A DNA stretch of 64,000 nt from CAUSWF01 sp963535465 (lineage in GTDB: Bacteria > Bacillota_I > Bacilli_A > RF39 > UBA660), in contig CAUSWF010000007.1 of assembly GCA_963535465.1 (NCBI GenBank), positions 1 through 64,000 of the forward strand, written 5' to 3'. Position 1 is the stretch's first letter, and every line of letters starts with the position of its first letter. Position numbers and translations under genes: made by a program. Below, piece by piece: positions 9,203-16,957 of this stretch. The notes beneath the pieces are model-generated. The model had not been told where the DNA came from, searched no databases, and saw only the letters and a program-made list of their open reading frames with translations.

Positions 9203-9484
9203 TTATGAGAGTTTTACAGCAATAATTGCATACAAATTATAAAAACCTGTTAGATATTTCTTGCCATCAGAGGCAGTTACTCTAATTTTTTGAGTAACTG
9301 AATTTTTATCCAATTCATTCGAATCAAAAACATTTTGCAAATGATATGTTATATTATTTTCTCTTACTCCAAATAAGGTTGCCATACTTTTTTGAGTAAG
9401 CCATATTGTTTCATCTTTTAATATAACATCAATATTTGCTTTTCCATCCTCTGTTTCATATAAAACTATATTACTCTCTTTCAT
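9203..9484 (-). pseudogene. Truncated RhuM-family gene (N-terminal 93 aa)
   Basis: The product reads like the first quarter of a RhuM protein: VDVILKDETIWLTQKSMATLF-type motif, ITYHLQNVF, then KYLTGFYNLYAIIAV, where intact members continue as a GYRV-type segment. Here it stops at KLS. Intact members are about 330 aa, as at 6701-7693. Just after the stop is an imperfect inverted repeat (GCTGTAAAACTCT and its mirror) that could mark a deletion or element end. The two copies differ in sequence, so this is an old paralogue or an independent arrival, not a recent duplication. Confidence 0.75.
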
Positions 9485-9572
9485 ATATACACTTTCTCTC
9501 TATCGATATAAGATGTGTTAGATTGTTACAAGTCAATACCCTAATCCCTCTCAAAAATGAGTATATTTTAAA

Positions 9573-10280
9573 CTAATCTCTTCTCTTAATACTATCCAAC
9601 TCATCTTTACTTAATTCTCTAATCATTCCTAATTTTAAATCATCAGGTAGCAGCAATCTACCTATACCTATTCTATTTAATTCAACAACCTTTGCTTTAT
9701 AGCATCCAAACATCCTTTTAATTTGATGATATCTTCCTTCAGTAAGAATAACTTCAGCTAAATACTTATCTTTAATTTTTAATATAGCAGACTTACAGTC
9801 TCCATCATTTAATCTAACTCCATTTTTAAATCCTTCTACCATATCAGTAGTTAATGGTATATCAATTATAACCTCATATGTCTTAGAAACATGCTTTTTA
9901 GGAGATAAAATATCATGAGCAAATACTCCATCATCTGTAATAATCATAAGTCCAGTAGTATCTTTATCAAGTCTTCCAGCAGGAAATAAATTTCTCTTTC
10001 TATATTCTTCTGGTACCAATTCTAATACACTTTTCTCATTAACTCTCTCAGTAGTAGAAACATAACCCTTAGGTTTATTTAATATCAAATAAATATTTTT
10101 CTTAACTCCAATAATTTCATTATTAATTTTAATAATTATATCATCTTCTTCACATTTTAAATCAGACTTATCTATTATTTTATCATTAACTAATACTAAT
10201 TTCTTAGAAACTAAATTTTTAATCTCTTTTCTACTATAATTAGTCTGTTCAGAGATTATTCTATCAATTCTCTTAATCAT
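9573..10280 (-). CDS. rluB: 16S/23S rRNA pseudouridine synthase, RsuA/RluB family
   Basis: 235 aa. An S4 domain (about 1-60) precedes the pseudouridine synthase domain with AGRLDKDTTGL, catalytic D105, and the C-terminal GRYHQIKRMFG motif. The length fits both RsuA and RluB; RluB is more usual in Firmicutes, so the symbol is provisional. No terminator or promoter separates it clearly from its neighbours. Confidence 0.88.
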   Translation of the reverse strand: MIKRIDRIISEQTNYSRKEIKNLVSKKLVLVNDKIIDKSDLKCEEDDIIIKINNEIIGVKKNIYLILNKPKGYVSTTERVNEKSVLELVPEEYRKRNLFPAGRLDKDTTGLMIITDDGVFAHDILSPKKHVSKTYEVIIDIPLTTDMVEGFKNGVRLNDGDCKSAILKIKDKYLAEVILTEGRYHQIKRMFGCYKAKVVELNRIGIGRLLLPDDLKLGMIRELSKDELDSIKRRD

Positions 10281-10330
10281 TATTACCTCCTAACACTTAT
10301 ATATATTATATACTTTATTAATAACATTAC

Positions 10331-10360
10331 AAAATAAAAGATTAACTATAAAGTTAATCT
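10331..10360 (-). terminator. Rho-independent terminator after the 3-hydroxyacyl-CoA dehydrogenase gene
   Basis: Stem AGATTAACT/AGTTAATCT (10352-10360 and 10339-10347) then TTTATTTT on the minus strand; the stop codon lies five bases before the hairpin. Confidence 0.75.
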
Positions 10361-10364
10361 AATT

Positions 10365-11321
10365 TTAATACTTATAAAATCCTTCTTTTACTGATTTACC
10401 TAACTTACCTTCAGCAATATACTTATCAAGTATTTTAAGCATTCCTTTAAAATTATATGGAAGCATCATCTTCTTAAGTAGTGGGCTAAATATTCCAGGT
10501 ACCTTCTTATATTGTTCAACTACATTTTTAACAGTATTTAAACCAATATTATCCATTATTTCAAATGGTCCCTTTGGAGCTCCTGTTCCAATCTTCCAAG
10601 CTCTATCTATACTTTCAGGATCAGATATTCCATTTGCCATTAAATCAAATCCACTAATTAAAAATGGTACTAACATAGAATTTAATAAATAACCATTTTT
10701 TTCCTTATTAACCGGTAAAGCAATCATTCTAATACTATTAGAAAAATCAATTACTTCATCAAAATATTTCTTATTAGTTCCATCATGCATCATAACTTCA
10801 GCAATATTTTTATCCCAAATATTATTCGCAAAATGTAGTGATAAGAACTTCTCACTTCTTCCTGTATATTTAGCAAATCTAGATGGAAGCAAAGTAGAAG
10901 AATTTGTAACAAGTACAGTCTTATCATCTAAATAAGGAGCTAACTTTTTATAAAATTCTATCTTTTCCTTCTCATTCTCGGCCATAGCTTCAATCACTAA
11001 ATCAGCACCCTCTACCGCTTTTTTCATATCTACTTCTAATTTAATTGAATTATATGCAGTATTAACTTTATCAATACACTCTTTATAATTAAAATCATCT
11101 TTATCAGAAAGTCCTAAAGCCCAATGACCATTATTCTTATTCATTTCCTTTAATGTATCTTCATATATCTTTTTTAAATTATCTAGTTTAGGTTGAGTAC
11201 GAGTCTTACTATCTTCACTTCTAAGCCATATAGTAACATCGTATCCACAGTAAGCTGATTGAAAAGCTATTTGACTTCCTAAAACTCCTCCACCTGCAAC
11301 TACTATTTTTTTATATTTCAT
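10365..11321 (-). CDS. 3-hydroxyacyl-CoA dehydrogenase family protein
   Basis: 318 aa with an N-terminal NAD-binding Rossmann fold (VVAGGGVLGSQIAF, residues 7-20) and a C-terminal helical dimerisation domain (GAPKGPFEIMDNIG). Family catalytic features are visible: E112 (EAMAE), T-N-S-S-T at about 139-143 and H163 (SLHFANNIWD). Related enzymes oxidise 3-hydroxyacyl-CoA to 3-ketoacyl-CoA, with 3-hydroxybutyryl-CoA typical of butyrate formation. The usual partners (thiolase, crotonase) are absent here, so the substrate is open. The HFxN where many members have HFFNP may mean a different substrate. Confidence 0.85.
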   Translation of the reverse strand: MKYKKIVVAGGGVLGSQIAFQSAYCGYDVTIWLRSEDSKTRTQPKLDNLKKIYEDTLKEMNKNNGHWALGLSDKDDFNYKECIDKVNTAYNSIKLEVDMKKAVEGADLVIEAMAENEKEKIEFYKKLAPYLDDKTVLVTNSSTLLPSRFAKYTGRSEKFLSLHFANNIWDKNIAEVMMHDGTNKKYFDEVIDFSNSIRMIALPVNKEKNGYLLNSMLVPFLISGFDLMANGISDPESIDRAWKIGTGAPKGPFEIMDNIGLNTVKNVVEQYKKVPGIFSPLLKKMMLPYNFKGMLKILDKYIAEGKLGKSVKEGFYKY

Positions 11322-11426
11322 TATTCCTCCTCGTACATCTAAAATAATATTATTTTATTTGTACTATCTAATTTTATCACAATTATTAGAAAATATTAAT
11401 AATAGGTATTTCTCTTAAAATATTTA

Positions 11427-11924
11427 TTATTTACTATTTTTCTTTCTAATAGGAAGACATCTATTTACATTATCACAATATTTTATATATTTCTTTCCAT
11501 ATTTCTTAGTTAACCATTTCTCTTCTGTATTAATAACAAGTATAGTCAAGAATAAATAATATAATATTGGTAAAAACATAAGATAAAAATTATTTATAAA
11601 AAACAAAACTCCAGTACAAATAAACATAAATGATACATATATAGGATTTCTAGTATAAGAATATATTCCTGTAGTTACTAATTTATTATCAACTATATTT
11701 TTATCTATCTTAGAACTAATCGCAGCCTGATACCATAAATATATACCAATAATTATAGAAATAAATCCTAAAAATATATAATAAATCCTTAAAATCAAAT
11801 TATTACACTCATCCTTTGGTATTACTCCTTTAATAGATAAAATAACTCCCACTATAGTAACTATTACTATAGTAAATACATATATTGGTCCAACTCCCAA
11901 AACTGGTAAATGCCTCTTTTTCAT
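11427..11924 (-). CDS. Membrane methyltransferase, ICMT/PEMT-like family
   Basis: 165 aa with about four transmembrane segments. The SAM-binding C-terminal half carries LVTTGIYSYTRNPIYVSF and the closing EEKWLTKKYGKKYIKYC, both characteristic of the isoprenylcysteine carboxyl methyltransferase / phospholipid methyltransferase superfamily. In bacteria such proteins methylate small lipophilic or membrane substrates; the target here cannot be told. It lies alone between the dehydrogenase and the zinc operon. Confidence 0.8.
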   Translation of the reverse strand: MKKRHLPVLGVGPIYVFTIVIVTIVGVILSIKGVIPKDECNNLILRIYYIFLGFISIIIGIYLWYQAAISSKIDKNIVDNKLVTTGIYSYTRNPIYVSFMFICTGVLFFINNFYLMFLPILYYLFLTILVINTEEKWLTKKYGKKYIKYCDNVNRCLPIRKKNSK

Positions 11925-11952
11925 AAATCCTCCTACTATCTAAATTATAGCA

Positions 11953-11976
11953 CAAAAAAACTCTAAAAAGAGTTTT
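11953..11976 (-). terminator. Rho-independent terminator of the zinc operon
   Basis: Stem AAAACTCT/AGAGTTTT (11969-11976 and 11957-11964) with a T run. The TAA of the histidine-triad gene (11975-11977) overlaps the stem. Confidence 0.85.
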
Positions 11977-13447
11977 ATAAATTTATATTATAAGTTTTAC
12001 CATTTTTATCTTCTACTTTGCCTGATTTATAAAATTTATATTGATCAAAAACTTCATCTTCTACTACTTCTTTTAACTTATTAATAATTTCTTCTTTAGT
12101 CATATTATATAGTTTAGAAGCCTCATCTAATCCGATTACATATTCTTCTTTCTTTTCATATCCTTCTACATAAGAATCAGTATCTTCCCATTCTTTTACA
12201 TCATCTTCATCTACTTCTCCCTTAGGAGGCATACTAGTTAAAGCTTCTATCTTACCATCTTTTGTAACTTCTAAATCAGATAAACTAATCTTAGCTTCTT
12301 TATCATTAAGGAAATAAACATATAAATCATCACCTATTTGATTAACTGCACTAACTACTACACCATAATACTTAGCTACAAACTTTTTCTTAGCTTCTAT
12401 TACTTTATAGTCATCTTCCTTCTTCTCTTCTTTATTATTATATTCCTTTCCCCAACCTGCTTTAGTAGGTTTTTCTTCTGGATGTAAAATATAATATTTA
12501 AATGTTGCGACTACATCTTTTGCACTATACTTACCAAAAGTACCACTCTTTGCAAAAGAGGCAATATCTTTTATAGAAACATTATGATAATGATTTATAT
12601 GAGGAACAATAAATTGTTTTTCACTAAATTTTACAACTTTACCAAATGTATTATCACTATCACCATATCCTACAAGACCAGGTAGTAAATTAGAAAATAC
12701 ATCTACCTTCTCATCTTTTGGAATAACTAACTTAGCTTCCACTTCTTCATATGTAAATAACTCGTCATCATTTGCCTCTTCAGTTGGCTTTAAATATTCT
12801 CCTATAGTAATTCCAGGATATACTTTTCTAGGATCTTCTCCTCTATATATATAATCTGCTTCCTCACCATTTGCCATAATTAAATGCCAGTGATCTCCAT
12901 GTCTTAGAGCTTTAACAATTCTCTTAGGATCATTATCATCTTGAACAATAGGACTCTCTTCCTTATGTTCTAATCTACTAATATGACTATCATTATATTC
13001 TTCTATATTTATATAAGGAAATAAACTACTAGGATTATCATATGTTAAAACTTCACTTCCATCTCCTAAATATACATGATAGTGATCTCCATGTATTTTT
13101 ATACTTCTAACATCTTTACCAATCAAACTACTAGCTTTAACAACTTTTACTATACCTAAATTATTAATATTACCACCACTCTTAGAAGGATCAGTATAAG
13201 TAATATGTTCTTTACCATCCTTTGTAAAAACATGCCAGTGATCTCCATGTTTAACCACTCTATCAATTTGACTACTATCAACCTGATCATCAACTAAAAC
13301 AGATGTAGTATCATCTACCGCATAAGTAACTTTCTTAGGCTTAAAAGTATAATCTTTAGTGTCTTTTTTATTACCACTATTTACACTATTCAAACCAACA
13401 ATAAAACCACAAATAAATATAAATATACCTAATATTATTTTTTTCAT
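11975..13447 (-). CDS. Histidine-triad (Pht-like) zinc-binding surface protein
   Basis: 490 aa. An uncleaved-looking signal anchor (about 4-24, no lipobox Cys) leads to an exported domain with three canonical triads, HGDHWH (67-72), HGDHYH (119-124) and HGDHWH (183-188), and a fourth variant HINHYH (283-288). The C-terminal half is acidic and lysine rich. The family (pneumococcal PhtA-E) captures Zn2+ at the surface and hands it to the AdcA-type receptor. It is the last gene of the operon, two bases after the permease gene, which supports the same job here. Confidence 0.9.
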   Translation of the reverse strand: MKKIILGIFIFICGFIVGLNSVNSGNKKDTKDYTFKPKKVTYAVDDTTSVLVDDQVDSSQIDRVVKHGDHWHVFTKDGKEHITYTDPSKSGGNINNLGIVKVVKASSLIGKDVRSIKIHGDHYHVYLGDGSEVLTYDNPSSLFPYINIEEYNDSHISRLEHKEESPIVQDDNDPKRIVKALRHGDHWHLIMANGEEADYIYRGEDPRKVYPGITIGEYLKPTEEANDDELFTYEEVEAKLVIPKDEKVDVFSNLLPGLVGYGDSDNTFGKVVKFSEKQFIVPHINHYHNVSIKDIASFAKSGTFGKYSAKDVVATFKYYILHPEEKPTKAGWGKEYNNKEEKKEDDYKVIEAKKKFVAKYYGVVVSAVNQIGDDLYVYFLNDKEAKISLSDLEVTKDGKIEALTSMPPKGEVDEDDVKEWEDTDSYVEGYEKKEEYVIGLDEASKLYNMTKEEIINKLKEVVEDEVFDQYKFYKSGKVEDKNGKTYNINL

Positions 13448-13448
13448 A

Positions 13449-14243
13449 TTACCTCCTCTTAAATATAAATGAAATAACTAAAAATATCGCTGCAACAAGT
13501 ACAATAACTGAACCTGGTTTTAAATTAAAATAATAAGAAATTATAAGTCCAAGATAAATATATAGTATTGATAAAACAATAGATATAACTAAAGTATCTT
13601 TATAACTTCTACTAAATTGCATAGCACTTATTACTGGAATAACTAATAAAGATGAAACTATTAAAGAACCAATTGTCTTAGCCGCAATACTAATCGCAAT
13701 ACCAGATAGTAATGTAAATATAAAATTAATTAACTTAGTATTAACTCCAAGTATCTTAGCACTATTACTATCAAAAGTAGATAAATATAACTCTTTATAA
13801 ATAACTTTATAAATTATTAAAACTATTATAAACATAATAATTACTAAATAAAATTCACTATCACTAATCGTAACAATAGATCCAAACAAATAAGAACTAA
13901 TAGAATTAGAATTACCAGTAAAACTAGTAAATATACCTGCAAGACCTATAGATATCGCAAGTATTATCACAGTAGATATTTCTTCATATGATTTTAATTT
14001 CTCTCTTATATATTCAATAGAAAGACCTGCTACACTACAAACTACTATAGAAGAAAGTATTGGATTTATCCCTAAAAAAAGTCCTATAGAAACACCTGCT
14101 AAAGAAGCATGTGACAAACTATCTCCCATCATAGATAATCTCTTTAATATAATAGGAAGACCAATTAAAGGTAAAATAATAGCTAATATTCCACCTACTA
14201 TAAATGCTCTTCTCATAAATTCATAACCAAGTATATCAAGCAT
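13449..14243 (-). CDS. znuB: Zinc ABC transporter permease
   Basis: 264 aa, about eight hydrophobic segments, ABC-3 (ZnuB/AdcB) family. Family motifs include the N-terminal MRRAFIVGGILAIILPLIG region, GDSLSHASLAGV near residues 36-47, and SISYLFG-type loops. It starts with GGAGGAGTAA-ATG and overlaps the end of the ATPase gene by eight bases. It forms the membrane channel of the ATPase and binding protein encoded upstream. Confidence 0.93.
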   Translation of the reverse strand: MLDILGYEFMRRAFIVGGILAIILPLIGLPIILKRLSMMGDSLSHASLAGVSIGLFLGINPILSSIVVCSVAGLSIEYIREKLKSYEEISTVIILAISIGLAGIFTSFTGNSNSISSYLFGSIVTISDSEFYLVIIMFIIVLIIYKVIYKELYLSTFDSNSAKILGVNTKLINFIFTLLSGIAISIAAKTIGSLIVSSLLVIPVISAMQFSRSYKDTLVISIVLSILYIYLGLIISYYFNLKPGSVIVLVAAIFLVISFIFKRR

Positions 14244-14877
14244 TTACTCCTCCTATTACTCCATCTTTTATCTCAAATACCTTATCAGCATACTTCTTCG
14301 CATCACTTAAATTATGTGTAACCATAATTATAGTCTTCCCATTTCTACTTAACTCTTTTAATAACTCATATAATGTTATAGAAAACTTAGAATCAATACC
14401 AGTAGTAGGCTCATCTAAAATAATAAGTTTAGCATCTTTTATTAAAGCTAATAATAATCCAAATCTTTGTAATTGTCCTCCACTAAGTTCACTAAGTCTC
14501 TTATTAGAACATCTTTCTAAATTAACTAATTTTAAATATTTAGACACATCTCTATCTTTCTTCAAATAAGATAAATGTATATCAACAGCCTCACTAACAG
14601 TAGTAGGAAAATTACGATATCCATTGACCGCATTTTGAGATATATAAGAAATATCTTTATAATGATTATTCTTATCTATATAATCTCCAAATAACTTAAT
14701 TTTCTTATAACTTTTTAAATTACCAAGAATTAAATTAAGTAAAGTAGATTTACCAACACCATTTTCTCCAATTATTAAATCAAACTCTTTTTCTTTAACT
14801 ACTAAATTAATATCTTTTAATATTTTATTTTTATCATATCCAAACGATAAATTATTAATTTCAACTACATTATTCAT
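14236..14877 (-). CDS. znuC: Zinc ABC transporter ATP-binding protein
   Basis: 213 aa from the ATG at 14877, which overlaps the receptor gene's stop; an upstream TTG is also in frame. ABC signatures in order: Walker A (GENGVGKST), Q-loop (YISQNAV), signature LSGGQLQR, Walker B (KLIILDEPTTGID) and the switch His in MVTHNLSD. The size and the ZnuA and ZnuB neighbours identify it as the energising subunit for zinc import. Confidence 0.93.
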   Translation of the reverse strand: MNNVVEINNLSFGYDKNKILKDINLVVKEKEFDLIIGENGVGKSTLLNLILGNLKSYKKIKLFGDYIDKNNHYKDISYISQNAVNGYRNFPTTVSEAVDIHLSYLKKDRDVSKYLKLVNLERCSNKRLSELSGGQLQRFGLLLALIKDAKLIILDEPTTGIDSKFSITLYELLKELSRNGKTIIMVTHNLSDAKKYADKVFEIKDGVIGGVNA

Positions 14878-15805
14878 TAAATGATTCAACCAACTTCTCT
14901 AAATTATATTTCATAAGTCCTACATAACCTTTTTTTGATTCTTCCTTAGTTAAAGATTCCATAGTATATAAAGTAGAAGTACGAGCTCCAGTATTTTTAG
15001 CTAAAGTCTCTGCTACTTTAGGAGTAGCTTTACCTTCAAAAAATATTGTCTTAATATTATGTTTTTTAGTAAAATCAGCTATTTCTTTTAATTGTTTAGC
15101 AGTAGGCTCATCTTCAGGTGATATACCAGTAACCGCAACTTGTTTTAAATTATAATCTTTTGCTAAATAATTAAATGCTGCATGTGATACTACAAAGTAT
15201 TTTTCACTACTCTTAACACTACTTAATTTACTTTCAAATTCTTTGTCTAATTCTTTTAATTCATTTGTTAATTTATCAAAATTTTTCTTATAATAATTCT
15301 TATTATTACTATCTATTGATACTAATTTAGTATAAATAGTATCTGCCTCTATTATTGCATTCTTAATACTTAACCAAGTATGAGGATTAACATCATGATG
15401 ATGTTTATCTTCTTCATGATCATCATGATCATCATCGCTCTCATCTTTTCCTTTTAATAAAGTTAGTCCTTGTGATAAATCTAAATACTTATTATCATCT
15501 TTACTAATAGATTTTAAATCATCAATAAAACTCTCCATAGAAGCCCCATTATATACTATTAAATCAGCCTTAACTATCTTAGTCATATCATTAGCCTTTA
15601 ATTCAAAGTCATGTGGTTCTTGATTATCTTTTATTATCATTCTAACATCAAATTTATCACCTGCTATAGACTTAACTAAATCATATACAGGAAAAAATGT
15701 CGTATAGATTACTCTCTTCTTACTAACTTCTCTCTTTCTAAAACATCCAGTAGTAACAACTACTCCCAATATTAATACAAATATCAATTTAAAAAACTTT
15801 TTCAT
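14870..15805 (-). CDS. znuA: Zinc-binding lipoprotein of the ABC importer
   Basis: 311 aa. It has a lipoprotein signal ending VTTGC (Cys21) and the ZnuA/AdcA cluster A-I receptor fold. Metal ligands are visible as His in QEPHDFEL, His in NPHTWLS, His in VSHAAFNYLA and the acidic FFEGKATP site. Between the first two ligands is a His/Asp-rich loop (DDDHDDHEEDKHHHD), the hallmark that separates zinc from manganese receptors. It is the first gene of the four-gene zinc operon and has a consensus promoter with palindromes upstream. Confidence 0.95.
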   Translation of the reverse strand: MKKFFKLIFVLILGVVVTTGCFRKREVSKKRVIYTTFFPVYDLVKSIAGDKFDVRMIIKDNQEPHDFELKANDMTKIVKADLIVYNGASMESFIDDLKSISKDDNKYLDLSQGLTLLKGKDESDDDHDDHEEDKHHHDVNPHTWLSIKNAIIEADTIYTKLVSIDSNNKNYYKKNFDKLTNELKELDKEFESKLSSVKSSEKYFVVSHAAFNYLAKDYNLKQVAVTGISPEDEPTAKQLKEIADFTKKHNIKTIFFEGKATPKVAETLAKNTGARTSTLYTMESLTKEESKKGYVGLMKYNLEKLVESFNE

Positions 15806-15822
15806 ATTTCCTCCGCATATTA

Positions 15823-15851
15823 ATTTTATATGTTTAATAATATATTGTCAA
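15823..15851 (-). promoter_or_regulatory. Sigma-A promoter of the zinc operon
   Basis: TTGACA (15846-15851), 17 bases and TAAAAT (15823-15828, within TATAAAAT) lie just upstream of GGAGGAAAT-ATG. Confidence 0.8.
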
Positions 15852-15877
15852 TACAATTTGAAAATATTTTTCAAATT
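15843..15877 (-). promoter_or_regulatory. Candidate metalloregulator operators
   Basis: Two perfect palindromes abut or overlap the -35 box: TATTGTCAATA (15843-15853), covering the -35, and a 10-3-10 repeat AATTTGAAAA-TAT-TTTTCAAATT (15855-15877) directly upstream. Zinc-uptake operons are usually repressed by Zur or AdcR. Neither palindrome matches the AdcR box TTAACnnGTTAA exactly, so the regulator is not named. Confidence 0.5.
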
Positions 15878-15900
15878 AAAAAGAGTAGTCAAACTACTCT
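15878..15900 (-). terminator. Rho-independent terminator after lepB
   Basis: Stem AGAGTAGT/ACTACTCT (15893-15900 and 15882-15889) and T run; lepB TAG (15894-15896) is inside. Confidence 0.85.
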
Positions 15901-16421
15901 ACATTACCAAATCTACTTATAGGAAATATAATATGCTTCGCAACTCCCTTAATAGAACTCCTATCAAAATATCCTAACATTCTACTATCTTCAGAAACTC
16001 CTCTATTGTCTCCCATTAAATAATATTTGTTCTTAGGTACTTCTACTACATATCCACATATATCATATGAATAATTACATGTATCTTTTATAGCATTATC
16101 ATTTAAATATTTTTCCTTATATTCTTCGCCATTAATATATAATTTATTATTAGAATATAATAACTTATCTGAAGGCAATCCAATAACTCTTTTAATTATA
16201 TAAGTACCATTAACATTCGCAACTACTATATCTCCTCTTTTAATAGGTCTAAATCTTAAACCTATCTCATTAAGTATCATAATATCTCCATCTACTAAAT
16301 TAGGATTCATAGATGTTCCTTTTACTCTAACTGGATATATAACTAATTCTTTAATAATAATAATTACTAACAATATAATTAAATAAGGTAATACATCTTT
16401 CTTAAAATTTATTTTATTCAT
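15894..16421 (-). CDS. lepB: Signal peptidase I
   Basis: 175 aa with one N-terminal membrane segment (about 11-29) and an extracellular catalytic domain. The Ser-Lys dyad is S37 (KGTSMNP) and K77 (YIIKRVIG), and the conserved GDNRGVSEDSR box follows. It removes signal peptides from exported proteins. The gene is immediately downstream of rplS. In related genomes rbgA often follows; here the zinc operon does. Confidence 0.95.
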   Translation of the reverse strand: MNKINFKKDVLPYLIILLVIIIIKELVIYPVRVKGTSMNPNLVDGDIMILNEIGLRFRPIKRGDIVVANVNGTYIIKRVIGLPSDKLLYSNNKLYINGEEYKEKYLNDNAIKDTCNYSYDICGYVVEVPKNKYYLMGDNRGVSEDSRMLGYFDRSSIKGVAKHIIFPISRFGNVE

Positions 16422-16435
16422 AACCCCTCCTAAAG

Positions 16436-16459
16436 AAAAAATAAGGCAAAAGCCTTATT
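16436..16459 (-). terminator. Rho-independent terminator after rplS
   Basis: Stem AATAAGGC/GCCTTATT (16452-16459 and 16440-16447) and T run; rplS TAA (16458-16460) overlaps the hairpin. Confidence 0.85.
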
Positions 16460-16802
16460 ATTTAGTTCCTCTTTCTTTAATACGATAAGCGCTCTTTCTA
16501 CCCTTAAGGAAGTTAAGTTTAGCTCTTCTAACTTTACCTTTACGAACTACTGTTATAGCAGCAATTTGTGGTGAGTGAATTGGGAATACTCTGTTTACTC
16601 CAACTCCTCCTGAAATCTTACGAACAGTGAAAGTTTCAGAAACTGATCCACCTTTCTTAGAAGTAACTATTCCTTCATAAGCTTGGATACGACTTCTTTT
16701 TCCTTCAATGATCTTAACATCAACTCTTACAGTATCTCCTACACGGAATTCTGGAACATTAGGATTAATTTGTTTAGCATTAATCTTGTCAATAACGTTC
16801 AT
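16458..16802 (-). CDS. rplS: 50S ribosomal protein L19
   Basis: 114 aa, the normal length. The ATG at 16802 follows GGAGACTTAAT; a longer in-frame start would add 13 atypical residues. Family features: PEFRVGDTVRV, QAYEGIVTSKKGG, SGGVGVNRVFPIHSP, and the basic end KLNFLKGRKSAYRIKERG. L19 sits at the 30S-50S interface. Its own promoter and about 110 bases of leader lie upstream. trmD, its usual direct neighbour, is separated from it by two other genes. Confidence 0.96.
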   Translation of the reverse strand: MNVIDKINAKQINPNVPEFRVGDTVRVDVKIIEGKRSRIQAYEGIVTSKKGGSVSETFTVRKISGGVGVNRVFPIHSPQIAAITVVRKGKVRRAKLNFLKGRKSAYRIKERGTK

Positions 16803-16912
16803 ATTAAGTCTCCTCTCTATACATATTATCAAAATGATCACAATCTATATCTTTGATATTAGTAGTTCCTAGAACACCATATCCTAATTGGCGGATCACT
16901 TCTAATTGACGT
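16803..16912 (-). promoter_or_regulatory. Probable L19 autoregulatory leader
   Basis: The transcript from the promoter at 16918-16946 has a leader of about 110 bases before rplS, GC-richer than its surroundings and containing short complementary blocks (for example GTGATCC near its start and GTGATCATT near its end). L19 leader RNAs are known in Bacilli; assignment here is by position, not by a structural match. Confidence 0.4.
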
Positions 16913-16917
16913 TTAAA

Positions 16918-16946
16918 ATTATAACACACTACTATTAATAATTCAA
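16918..16946 (-). promoter_or_regulatory. Sigma-A promoter of rplS
   Basis: TTGAAT (16941-16946), exactly 17 bases, TATAAT (16918-16923). Confidence 0.75.
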
Positions 16947-16957
16947 GCATTATACAA

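Noticed and set aside
9180..9210. Inverted repeat after the truncated RhuM gene as a terminator
   Set aside because: Arms pair imperfectly and no T run follows; kept only as a possible scar.
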